Of a stretch of 64,000 nucleotides of DNA, positions 21,312 to 31,306 are shown piece by piece; within the stretch, counting starts at the first letter, position 1, and each line of letters opens with the position of its first letter. Made by a program: the position numbers and the translations under genes. The DNA is from Hygrocybe punicea (Eukaryota; Basidiomycota; Agaricomycetes; Agaricales; Hygrophoraceae): NCBI GenBank assembly GCA_963556145.1, contig OY744471.1, positions 1,667,590 through 1,731,589 of the forward strand. Direction: 5' to 3'. The notes under the pieces were generated by a model. The model was not told where the DNA came from, made no database searches, and saw only the letters and a list, made by a program, of their open reading frames with translations.

Positions 21312-23591
21312 TTAAAACGGGAGTTTGTGAGGAATAGTGGCCGCACGTCCAAAGTAATCAAAAAAAGTCTGTGTGTAGAAAGTGGCAATCGCTTCTTCAA
21401 GCAATGAGACGCTTGGCTCTGTGAAAGTATCAACGGCTCCAAACCCAAGCTCAAACCCATCTGGTGGTTGGCAATCCCAAGTTCTCATTACCTTGTGCAT
21501 CGCCAAAAGATATTGGAGACGCTCATGCCAGTCGTCCGCAGCGAGACCACCGTTCTTCGAAGGGATCTGAGTTACGAGGAAACTGGGGTCACCAGAGTTG
21601 GATGCCATGAAGCATGCCATAAGTTCGTATTGGCGGGTGCTAAACTCTGGTTCTTGTTCGATCCCTGAGGGCATTCTGGGTTTATGGGCTCGGCCATCCA
21701 GGGCCAGGAATTCGAAACAAAAGTTAAGCTCATACAGCTCCCACAGCACCTCTTGGACAATCCTGCGATCAGGCAACATCCCGTCAGGCGCCATCAGTTG
21801 TTGCTCTTTCCAAAAGATTTGGGTACGGGGCATGTCTGCAACCAAACCGGACCCCTTGTACAAATGGCCGATCAGTGTGATGATGTCGGCACGGCGTTGG
21901 CTAGCCCGAGTCGAGGTCATTTGTTTGTTACGCTCTGAACATAGACCTGATAGACAGTCGCGCCACTCTTGATTTGACAAAGCTCGAGCAGCAGAGTCTG
22001 CACGAGATACGTGAGATATCCATAGTTGGCGCTGGTCCAACCAATTGACGAGGTACAAGGCTTGCCTTGCCTCGGTGTTCGGGCCCACCAAGAGCCTGGG
22101 ATCAGGGAAAACAAAGTGTCCATCGTGTGGATTACTCTTACACAGAGCCTTCAGTCGAGAAGGTTCGGTATTAACGTGGAGAAGGGCATTGGCCCATGTG
22201 AAGATTGACGGAGGGATGAGGTCACTGTCAGGGTCTCGAAACTTGGCTTGAACGGGCTTCCAGCTAGAATTAGATTTCTTGGTTCCCACTGCAGGAAGCG
22301 ATAAGCATTGATACATGAAGAGACTTGATAATATACCTGAACTAATGGCACTGCACTGTTTCCGAGCTTTCTTGGTGACCTTAACGGTGCGAGGGTGTTC
22401 GGGCTCGGCCACTGATACTCTCTCAGTAACCATCGGTACACTCTCTCCATTAACCGTGCGAGGGCGTTCGAGCTCAGCCATTGGTACCGTCGCTGTAACT
22501 GTTGGTACACTCCCTCCTACAAGAAATGGATCGTCGATGACAGCGAAAGGGTCTGGGTACTGGAAGCGTGTGCGGGCGTAATTGTGGATTTGCCTGACCT
22601 TTTCAACGTTGTTTGACCCATTGTGAATGACAGGGAATGATGGGCTCTCGGTCCAATCGGTCATTGTGAGAAAATCTTCGGGAGATCGAAGGGTAGTAAC
22701 AGACATAATGTTCACGCTCAAAGATAAAGTTTGAAGAGGTCGCATGAACCACACAGGAATACCAGCATCGAAGGCGGCCTGAACATATTGCGGGTTCTCG
22801 GTGAATGCGCCAACCACAAAAGCCACACGCTCGGCTTTCAGGAGACTGCCTTCCATTCGTGGCTTGAAAATCGTGATATAGTCCACGACAGCGACTAGTT
22901 CCAGGTACCAACGTTGAGTTTCAGTGACACCAAACACCATCTCCTTGTAAAACGTCGTGAGAGATTCCAAACGACATATTGAGTGGCGCAAAGCAACTTG
23001 GAGATTCAGCACAACGGGATTATTTCCGCCTGATTTTTGGTAATCCATAATCCTTGCAAAAAGAGCCTCACACACAACCCGCAACTTCACCGCCTTTGAG
23101 ATTTCAAGCTTACCAAGACCCTCTACAAATTGCCGACTTGTCGGGATAAAGTCAGCAGCAGTGGGATTCCACCACATGATCGAAAGTGGATCAGCGGGAT
23201 CCTCGGGACAGCGAGGAATAACGGGCAACCAGCAATATTCCTCCATAAAAGGTTGCGGCCATAACATGTAATCGTCGTCTGCGTAGCGGCAATCATTTCT
23301 TAAACGAACCAGGCGTCTACCTAACGGAGGCTTATAGATGATGTCCATGTTGGGTGATGTGATTATCGTGTCATTTACTCCGGGCTGGAAACCATCTATG
23401 ATTGCAGCAACACGAGCATCAAATGGGCCTATAGGTTCTGTAGGATGATATGAATAAGTATAAGCTCTTGTCATAGACACAACCTGTACCATTAGGTCGG
23501 CGTTGTTGAAGGAGTTCCAGCGGATCGATGGACATTGAGGACCAATGAACTTAACGGCAGAATCTGAGACAGCAGTCACTCTAATATTCAA
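21312..23591 (-). CDS. Second KDZ-associated conserved fungal hypothetical protein
   Basis: A long open frame of 759 codons. A 48-bp in-frame intron (22289-22336, GTATAT to CTGCAG) probably removes 16 residues, leaving about 743. No catalytic motif was recognised. Recurrent features are LVRLRNDCRYADDDYMLWP, EYCWLPVIPRCPEDP, WWNPTAADFIPTSRQFVEGL, LEISKAVKLRVVCEALFAR, LESLTTFYKEMVFGVTETQR and GAFTENPQYVQAAFDAGIPV. Trp/Pro-rich blocks and a basic linker, KVTKKARKQ, separate an N-terminal and a C-terminal half. The C-terminus ends in FFDYFGRAATIPHKLPF. Proteins of this type are abundant in Agaricomycete genomes, commonly near transposons. It lies inside the KDZ terminal repeats and reads away from the transposase across a shared control region. 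There are no lesions. Confidence 0.75.
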   Translation of the reverse strand: MNIRVTAVSDSAVKFIGPQCPSIRWNSFNNADLMVQVVSMTRAYTYSYHPTEPIGPFDARVAAIIDGFQPGVNDTIITSPNMDIIYKPPLGRRLVRLRNDCRYADDDYMLWPQPFMEEYCWLPVIPRCPEDPADPLSIMWWNPTAADFIPTSRQFVEGLGKLEISKAVKLRVVCEALFARIMDYQKSGGNNPVVLNLQVALRHSICRLESLTTFYKEMVFGVTETQRWYLELVAVVDYITIFKPRMEGSLLKAERVAFVVGAFTENPQYVQAAFDAGIPVWFMRPLQTLSLSVNIMSVTTLRSPEDFLTMTDWTESPSFPVIHNGSNNVEKVRQIHNYARTRFQYPDPFAVIDDPFLVGGSVPTVTATVPMAELERPRTVNGESVPMVTERVSVAEPEHPRTVKVTKKARKQCSAISSGILSSLFMYQCLSLPAVGTKKSNSSWKPVQAKFRDPDSDLIPPSIFTWANALLHVNTEPSRLKALCKSNPHDGHFVFPDPRLLVGPNTEARQALYLVNWLDQRQLWISHVSRADSAARALSNQEWRDCLSGLCSERNKQMTSTRASQRRADIITLIGHLYKGSGLVADMPRTQIFWKEQQLMAPDGMLPDRRIVQEVLWELYELNFCFEFLALDGRAHKPRMPSGIEQEPEFSTRQYELMACFMASNSGDPSFLVTQIPSKNGGLAADDWHERLQYLLAMHKVMRTWDCQPPDGFELGFGAVDTFTEPSVSLLEEAIATFYTQTFFDYFGRAATIPHKLPF

Positions 23592-23603
23592 GGAAGAGGG
23601 TTA

Positions 23604-24960
23604 GAGACGACGCAAAGTCTAATCTCTCGCGGTGAGTAAAGACTGACGCAAAGTCAAAGTCCCTACTTTGCTGGAATGACGCATAGTCGAATTCCGGGAT
23701 TGCACAAAGTTGGATGAAATAAAAGGACTAACCGTTAAACTACCACCTCGAAACTTGTCTTGCACTGGATGCCGCGGGACGTGGCGTACTGGTGAACCAC
23801 AAGGCAACCTAGAATAATGATTGTGAGTTATGTTGAACAGCTTTGCGAGGTACGTGCAAGAGACGACGCAGAGTCAAATCTCTCGCTGTGAGTCGAGACC
23901 GACGCAAAGTCAAAGTCTCAACTCCACCAGAATGACACAGAGTCTAGTTCTGGGTATGAAGACTGGGATAAGACGGGTATGACTTACTGTTACTTGAATG
24001 GAAACGTAGAAGTCGACGGGCTGATTTGTTGACGAAAAAAGGCTTATACAGAATTTGTAATCCGGATTCGGTCATGTAGCATTTGTAGTCACTCACTATG
24101 TCTTCGACTCAGAGGAGCCAACCGTCGCTGGTAAGTGTCAAACTCATTCTCGTGCACTGGCACATCCTGGATCTAGACTTTGCGTCAATCTGGATGGGCC
24201 ACGGCAGCAACTTAGACTCTGCGTCAGTTGCTGGCTCTGCTGGAGATTAGACTTCGTGTCGTCTCATTTCTATCTATATATCCATTCACTACTGACGAAC
24301 ACTTCATTCTAGAACTCGTCTTTGCGCGATCATCGGTATGCGTCGCTACAATACAACTCTACACGCTCCCTGTACCCTTAAGCCCTCTCCTTCGTCCACT
24401 CGCAACCCCATTGTAGTCGTCCTGCGACTCTACTTGTTTCGAACCACCAACACTATTTGTATTCTATTACATCAACCGTTAAACATTCCACTCACTGACT
24501 CTGCAAAACAGCCTCTCGCGCATCGGGCAACTCTGGTTCGTCAACGTATGCGCCGTCATCGTCTCATCGCAAACGTGCGAGACTCTCCACTTCGACACCC
24601 TTGACCTCGCCTTCCGGGTCTTGCCCTGGATCATCAGAATCGGGAAGGAGCACCAGCAACCACAGGAACCGTATGACCTCCGTCGCGCGCCCTCCCGAAC
24701 AACCGTAACAGGGAAAATGGCAAGTTTGGGTGTGCACTCATTACCTCGGGAGGGCCAGACCCACGTCAATGGACATGGCTGTCCACCCCTCGAGGTTGGG
24801 AGGGCAATACAAACCTCGCCAGGTGACGAAGCTGTGGACATTGTATTCCTTATGCACACTCAGGAAGTAGACTTCGCGTCATCCTGGTTGGCGGTGACTT
24901 AGACTTTGCGTCTGTTGCTCCCTCTCACAAGAGATTGGACTTTGCGTCATTTCTTCTGCA
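23604..24960. promoter_or_regulatory. Divergent control region with twelve GACGCAAAGTC-like motifs
   Basis: Four triplets of an 11-bp motif lie in the spacer between the divergent genes. Forward copies start at 23609, 23645, 23678 and at 23865, 23901, 23934; reverse copies (GACTTTGCGTC) start at 24176, 24215, 24250 and at 24870, 24902, 24938. Spacing within triplets is 32-39 bp. The two forward triplets sit in a shared ~95-bp repeat (ACGACGCA, AATCTCTCGC, GTGAGT, CAAAGTC, GAATGAC). The centre of symmetry is near 24.0-24.1 kb. Likely roles are binding sites for a transposon-encoded or host regulator; this is inferred from arrangement only. Confidence 0.7.
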
Positions 24961-25164
24961 CTGCCGTGGCCATGTTATCTAAGGATCGCCGTTTACCCAC
25001 CTCAAGCCACATACTGTTGAGTCTATTGTTCCTCGTTTTGCATCGTACTCTCAACCCATTGATTTCAGTCACCTCACTTGATTGCCCATCCCTAGTGCGT
25101 ATCCGTGATTGACTGGGGTGGTGTTTGTTCCATACTCATCATTCTCAATATTAGGCCCAGAGAC

Positions 25165-28100
25165 ATGAGCCGAAAACGGAGAGCTTCTGTGGAAGAAGAG
25201 GAACTGCAATTTTCCCGGCAGGCTGCAAGAATTAGAAACCCACACGTCCATAAAGCACACTTTCGGACCGTTGGAGATTCTGGTATGGAAGTACGCACCA
25301 CGACACACAGATCCGATTCGAGTACCACGGGGATCACTACGCTCTCTCCCCTGATCACCGATGATGCCAGCCACCAGCCTGACCTGATGGATGACAAAGA
25401 TGACCTGCCTAGAAAGCAGACACAGGTTTGTTCTGTATGTTAGCGCTTAAAAGTATAACTACAACTCTACTACTAGAATTCACGGCTCCTGGAGGACTTC
25501 GATGGGCACTTTGACAATTTTCTACGGCTTATCATCGAATTTGAGGCGGATCCCCAAGTTGGTTCGCTTTGCTCATGCAACAATGGCGTCCGAACAACAC
25601 AATGCCACGATTGTACACAGTACTGTGCATCGTGCACAGATTGTTTTATTCAAGCGCACCAGAACTTGCCGTTCCATTGGGCTGAAGTTTGGGATGCTGA
25701 ACGGGGCTTTTTCGTTCGCCATGATATCTCATCGTTGGGTTTCACCATATACCTTGGTCACAACGGAGCTCGTTGCCCCAACCCCAAGAGCAATATTCTC
25801 TTCACTGTTGTTGACACTAATGGCATTCACGCCACACGACTGGCTGTCTGTGGCTGCCTTGGGGCTAGTACGAAGGTTGAGCAGCTCATGCGGGCTCGGC
25901 TATTTCCTGCAACTACTCGCGACACGAAGACTGCCTTCACATTCAAGGTTCTCCAAGAGTTCCATCTTCACAATCTAGAATCGAAAAAGGCAGCCTACGA
26001 TTACTTTGGAGCTCTCAGGCGCCTGACGGACAACGCGTTTACAGCAGATGTACCAGTGCGTTTAAAGACCTTATTATATTCGCGTCTCATGCTATTCTCC
26101 AGGATCCTTATGCGAATTTCCTCCGTGTTGTCCGAGTTTGGCGGTGGCTCACCCTTCGCAAGCGTCTTGGACAAGCCCATGGCATCGATCGTGTGCTACC
26201 ACATCGTAGACCGGGAAACCTTATCGTGCACTGCCCAGCATGCCCAGAGCCGGGTTTCAATACTGAGCAGGGATGGAAACCAACGCCATTTGAGCTTAGG
26301 TGGGACCCACTGCAGTGTTGACGAATATGTTTGCTGATAGGAGATGCCACAGGCATCTCAACCAATCACAGAAGACCCTTGACGGCAACTTCCAGTGCAA
26401 CAAGATGAAGAAGAACAGTGATCCCGATGACATATCGCTTTTTCAGGGAAATGCGTATTTCCCAAAGGACGATCTCTACAAGGAATACTTAAGGAATGTC
26501 CCAAAGTCGGAGGAGGTTAGACCATTATACAATATGAACGTGCAACTCTTTATTGATTAGGTTACATGGCGTTAAGAAATCAACATGTACATATCTGAAA
26601 GCCGTCAACAAACAAGATAAGAAGAAATTCAAGAATATGGATATCACTGGGACAGTGAATTGTCAATGCAGTCACGTCTTCATCTGGTCGTCAGTTGACA
26701 TGCAATTTGGTGAAAGGTATGTGGCAGTGTCTCACTACGATTCCTCCACTCGCTACCCTACATTATGAACAGATTTGCGAATACTGACTTTGCGCTTGCA
26801 CATGGCGCTCGTCAACGGTCTTCACCGGAGGAAACAGACATCAACCTTCAGGATGAGGAGGCAGACGTTGACCATATCTGCTCCTACGACAGCAACTGCT
26901 CATACTCGGTCCACGTCATCAAACGATTTGAGAAGTTCTTTCCAGATATGGCACCTCTTGTGCGTAGGATGCGGTGGTCAGTTCCAGCCCTTCATGTCCA
27001 GGGGCACAAAGAGACGTGTCTCTACACCTTTGCAACCGCATATATGCCCTGTGTTGGCCATTTTCACGGGGAGACAGCTGAACACTACTGGCCTGAAGCA
27101 AATCAACTTGGTCCTCATGTCAGACAAATGAACAATGGCCATCGCCAAGACACATTGATCGACCACCACGGCGATTGGAACTGGCTCAAGACAATGAAAA
27201 TGGGTGAGTGGCTCACGAACTTTAACATTACCTTCATTGACTGGTGGCAATAGCGTCCACTTTGTTACACGACCTCAACCTTGCTAAAGCATTATACATT
27301 CAAAAGCGTGATCATTTTTGAGGGCTATGTATTTTATATGCAGAACAGCGAGACGCATGGGATCAAATGGATCGTAAGCCCAGGCAAAAGGGGAAAGAGA
27401 CGGAGAGTGTATACAGACATTGCAAGTCAAAGGGTGAGTCTTTCGTAACATTGATAGCACTTGGAACTCACAAACTCACGTATACTGTAGTGCCTTCTCA
27501 GGCAGCAATTTATCAGCATATGCTTGCACAGGAGTCCAAGTTCTCGGACACTGACATTCCCCAAGGTTCCATCGCTGCCTTTCTTAATGAGGGTCTTCGA
27601 ATTCAGGATGCACAGTGAGTCTGAACGTTTCAGTGGTGTTTCGCTTGACTGCTGATAATTTGTATTTAGACGAAAACTGAGAGCAACAGTTGCGGAGGAT
27701 CGTGAACACCACCTTGCGTCACTTGAAAAGGAGATTGGCACTTGGCGAGGGAAGTTGCGACTGCACATCATGAAATGGCGTGATGATCAGAGACTTCTGA
27801 TGCCCAAGGCTGGAGATGCAGTGGCTCGACAACGTTCATGTGAGGTTGAACACGAGAAGCTCTTCCTACCGTCAGATTTCGAGCATGAAGAGCAACAGAC
27901 CGTCGAGGCCATAGCGCTTGGTATCGAAGAGGCAAAGTTGCGAGAAGGCGAAGCATATGATGCGCTACGTGCAATACAATCTGCAGTCAAGACCTTGACG
28001 GCAATCCAGGATCGGAAACGCAAGAATGCACGTGGACAGGCTGAAAACACCAAGTCAGGATCTTATATTAGAGATGCCCAGAGTCGACGAGATCATCATA

Positions 28101-29103
28101 TGGAAACTTATGCATCTGCCCGCCTTGCTCTGATATTGCTTGGGGCTGTTGACAGCAATGATCCCGAGTCACCGTTTCCTCCTCTCACCATCGAGGACAC
28201 TTTCATGAAGTCAAGACAGCGCGGCCGTGGTTTGGGTGATTTACGTCGGACAGATGGCAAGCTGTGGCAGATGCATGGACAAATGGCCAATACGGGTGAT
28301 CTAACCCTGCACGGGGTGCATGTGGATAGCCAAGTATCCAATCAAGGAGAGATGGAACTGTTGCCAAGTGAGTGTTGCCGATGTCATTGTTTCTTGTTGG
28401 GCATTGCTCACACATCTTATTTCAGTTAGTGGGACACAAATGAGTCGACGAAATAAAGGTAATGAATGACAATTTCATCAGTATAGCATTTGGTAATGCT
28501 CAACCATAATAGCAAAGACTACAGCTAGGAAACAAGATGGAAACCTTATCAGTGGTACCACCAGTATGGACGTATTTATTCTTTCAAAGTGTATGCTTAA
28601 TATGACAGTAGTTCCGACAGCACAAGAGGGAAAGGAAGGATGGCTTTGGCACATGGGGGGTTGGGGTAAAATGTCAGCGAAAGAGGTGGTGGAGTGGGAG
28701 GCTGAAGGTAAGGCTGTTACAAAACGTAAGATGGTTACTCATAAATTTGCTTCAACACACAGGTGACCGGTTTCGTGCAGAAGCCGAAATGCAACGGTGG
28801 CAGGAACAGGTCAAGCAAAAACTTGCAGAGTTTCTAAGAGTTATAAGGAGCTTCAAGAGGATGACACAAGCTTGGTCCCAGCTCTCAGTCTTGTGGACAG
28901 GTTCTTCGGATGGCCATGTTGCTTATGCAAGGCAAAAGGCGGACATGTATGGATGAATGGAGAATGACTGCAAGAAGAAACTTGACGAGGCTGGATATAT
29001 GCATGTAAGATTGACTGAGGGCCATTTGTCTGATTATGTAGCTGCTATGCGCGCCGAGGACCTGATATCATTTACAAAGTCCTTGGAAGGTGATATTATC
29101 TAG
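25165..29103 (+). pseudogene. KDZ transposase with CxC2 zinc cluster, one in-frame stop
   Basis: Exons 25165-25425, 25477-26055, 26103-26299, 26341-26515, 26577-26716, 26773-27203, 27344-27433, 27491-27614, 27670-28367, 28426-28458 and several smaller ones join in frame. A basic N-terminus is followed by the CxC2 cluster (LCSCNNGVRTTQCHDCTQYC, then LPFHWAEVWD), GFTIYLGHNGARCP, VVDTNGIHATRLAVCGCLG and LFPATTRDTKTAFTF. The KDZ RNase H-like core includes CSHVFIWSSVDMQFGERFAN, CSYDSNCSYSVHVIKRFEKF, GHKETCLYTFATAYMPCVGH and FHGETAEHYWPEANQ. The core Asp and Glu residues are present, though the usual YDxxCQY motif reads YDSNCSY. A coiled-coil C-terminus with WRDDQR and KLAEFLRVIRSFKR follows. A TGA at 28954, where Arg is expected, cuts about 50 residues from the end. 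Otherwise the gene looks intact and could encode an almost full-length enzyme. Confidence 0.88.
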
Positions 29104-29109
29104 AGTTGA

Positions 29110-29360
29110 TGTTTTAACAGTTTAAACAGTACATTGGATAATGTCTGTTTAATCATCTGAATTTCTGCTGATGGTTTAAACCTGTATATTTAAACCTGTA
29201 TGTTTAAACACATGGATTGGAGCACAGAGAATGTCTGTTTAAGCATTTAAATCTGTGTAAATGGTTTAAACCTGCATGTTTAAACATGCTGATTGGAGCA
29301 GAGAGAATAAATGGAATCTTCATGAATGTGTGTTTAAACAACATGTGTTTAAACGGATTT
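29110..29360. repeat. GTTTAAAC cluster, right subterminal
   Basis: Seven exact GTTTAAAC palindromes and one ATTTAAAC variant occur in 250 bp, several as pairs in GGTTTAAACCTG-TATGTTTAAAC. A ~100-bp unit containing ATTGGAGCAGAGAGAA-type spacer is partly duplicated (29208-29238 and 29281-29311). It mirrors 18408-18468. Confidence 0.75.
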
Positions 29361-29391
29361 TGCATTGTGATGTACATTGTTTAATCACAAG
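29338..29391 (-). repeat. KDZ element right terminal inverted repeat
   Basis: Reverse complement aligns with 18374-18433 (see that entry). The REB1-like pseudogene starts only about 18 bp beyond it. Confidence 0.7.
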
Positions 29392-29408
29392 TCATATGGA
29401 TTTACGAA

Positions 29409-31005
29409 ATGGAATCTATCCCCTTTGTCGAGGCCGTCTTGCTAGCTGCCAATGCTGCGTTTGAGGCCGAAACTAAGTCTAACACAATTTCAAGTTGGCC
29501 TCCTGCAAAGGACAGAGGGTTCATCATTTGTGGAGAAAGCGGTGATACAGCTGGAGGCAGTCCAGTTGTACATGATCCAGGCATTGACTTAGGTGAGCAA
29601 AATTTTCGAAGACCGGTTTGTAATGTGAATGATACTATTATCCCACTACCACATGACGGCGCTTTTCAACCACTGGCAATTATCAATTGTCCAGTAAAAG
29701 AAAACACCCTGGAGCATGTGGAGTTGTTGACGAAGAAGTGGCTAACTCCTAAGCAACTAGCCGACTTAGCTCGAAATGAGGGTCTCATTTACTGAAAGGG
29801 CAAGTTTTCAGCAGATGAAACCCGTATGGTGGAAGTGGCCATTCAAGCATACCAAACAGTGCGGAATTCACGATTGTCTTCAACTCTCACAAGCTAACCC
29901 TGAAACTCTTCTCATAGCAGAAATCCATCAATTCTCAACAGTTATTATGAATAATATTTCCAAAAGAAGCCACCAGCCACGATGAGTCAGCCATAGGTAT
30001 AATCGCCAGTTAGCTCCTTGCCCCTCAAGTCCCCTTTTAAAATAATTTGCTAGCTTCTGCCATCCCAAATCGTTCTCTAATGGCTGTGTACCAGCATGTT
30101 TGTAGATCACGTCAACCCTACAGTAAACAAGGTCCTTGGTTGCCGCATGAAGATATGGATCTAATCCAGTTGGTTTTTCTTCTTATCTTATGCCTGGCAC
30201 TGAATGACTTTCTAGAGCTGTGGATCAGCATGGCGAACATTGGGAGGTTGTAAGTCACAAGGTTGGCAGGTCCAGTAACGACTGCCGGGACCACTACAGG
30301 AATCATATCAAACATCGTGACTTGCGAGCTAAGGGTGAGTAACGAGAGCTCTATTATACAATGTACTCACCTGAACTTTCTTAGGTCGCTGGACCAAGGC
30401 AGAAGAAGAAGATTTAACCAGGATCATGATGGAGATGACACCTGAACTAAGTGAGAACTTCATCAATGACTCCACTATCAGCTGGTATGAAGTGAGCAAA
30501 CGGATGAATCACAGATGCGGAAGACAGCAGTGCAGTTCCAAATGGTCAATTATTCTAATGAAGACGTTGCTTTGACTGATTGTCTACATTTAGGAGAGAG
30601 TTAACGAAAATCATGAAAAATGGGGGTACCAGGCCGAAGTGGTCCTATGAAGATGCCTCCAACCTTGTCGAACTGTACATAATAAATAATAAAATCACGT
30701 TCAGTCTTCTGGTTCCGCTTACATTCATCTCAAACTATTTAAACTTCAACAGCATCAATGAAATGAATGTCACAATTGATGCAGATATCAACTGGAGCCG
30801 ACTCGCAGATTCCTATGGTGCCTTATGGAATGCCCATTCACTTCAAAAAAAGTGGGCAACACTGAAAGGTTGTGTTGATGGAGCGGAATGTATGAGCCTT
30901 CGAGGTTCGTTAATATGACTCTGATGCCCCTAATGTTCATTCATGTTGATTATTTTTCTCAGACATTGTCGACGCTCTTCAAACGAAAAACATCCTGGGA
31001 CATTG
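29409..31005 (+). pseudogene. REB1/TTF1-like Myb-repeat DNA-binding protein, broken
   Basis: The first exon encodes KWLTPKQLADLARNEGLIY, then TGA at 29793 followed in frame by KGKFSADETRMVEVAIQAYQ. Later stretches contain Myb/SANT-like repeats: AIPNRSLMAVYQHVCRSRQP with GPWLPHEDMDLIQ, GRWTKAEEEDLTRIMMEMTP with WYEVSKRMNHRCGRQQCSSK, and RPKWSYEDASNLV with INWSRLADSYGALWNAHSL. The order matches Agaricomycete Reb1-like factors, which bind rDNA or promoter sites and can block RNA polymerase I or replication forks. Frame changes between blocks, besides the TGA, indicate a pseudogene. It abuts the KDZ element's right end. Confidence 0.7.
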
Positions 31006-31306
31006 ACTCATAGTCTCGGTTAGCGCATGGTGCCAGAGTCCACAACGGTTCGTGATTCATTGTTCTTTATGTTCACTTATTATGACGCTCTCGTATTTGA
31101 CAATTCGTATATTACATCCACATTGAAACTCAGTTGAACACAAAATAAGTTGAAGTTTCTTCATGACCACTACCTGAGCCAGCGTATTTGACCAAGAGAT
31201 TCCTTGCACATGTTATCATTCTTTGGGTAAGTGATCTGCCTACACTTGGATTTTTTCTAACACTAATATTTTTATTAGTAATATCGTCAGCCCATAGCAG
31301 AGTCCA

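Larger units (their letters stand above)
18374..29391. mobile_element. KDZ (Kyakuja-Dileera-Zisupton) DNA transposon
   Basis: The left end (CTTGCTTAAGCAATGTACT then ATAATGCAAAT) and the reverse complement of the right end (CTTGTGATTAAACAATGTAC then ACAATGCAAAA) align as imperfect terminal inverted repeats. Both are followed inward by clusters of GTTTAAAC. Inside lie a KDZ transposase and two conserved hypothetical genes facing away from it. Length is about 11 kb. No target duplication was found at these boundaries, so the exact ends could be off by a few bases. Confidence 0.75.

Noticed and set aside
28954..28956. TGA in KDZ and other genes as recoded or read-through codons
   Set aside because: The host genes use standard stops, one lesion is TAA, and the stops cluster in repeat-derived genes, so C-to-T decay is simpler.
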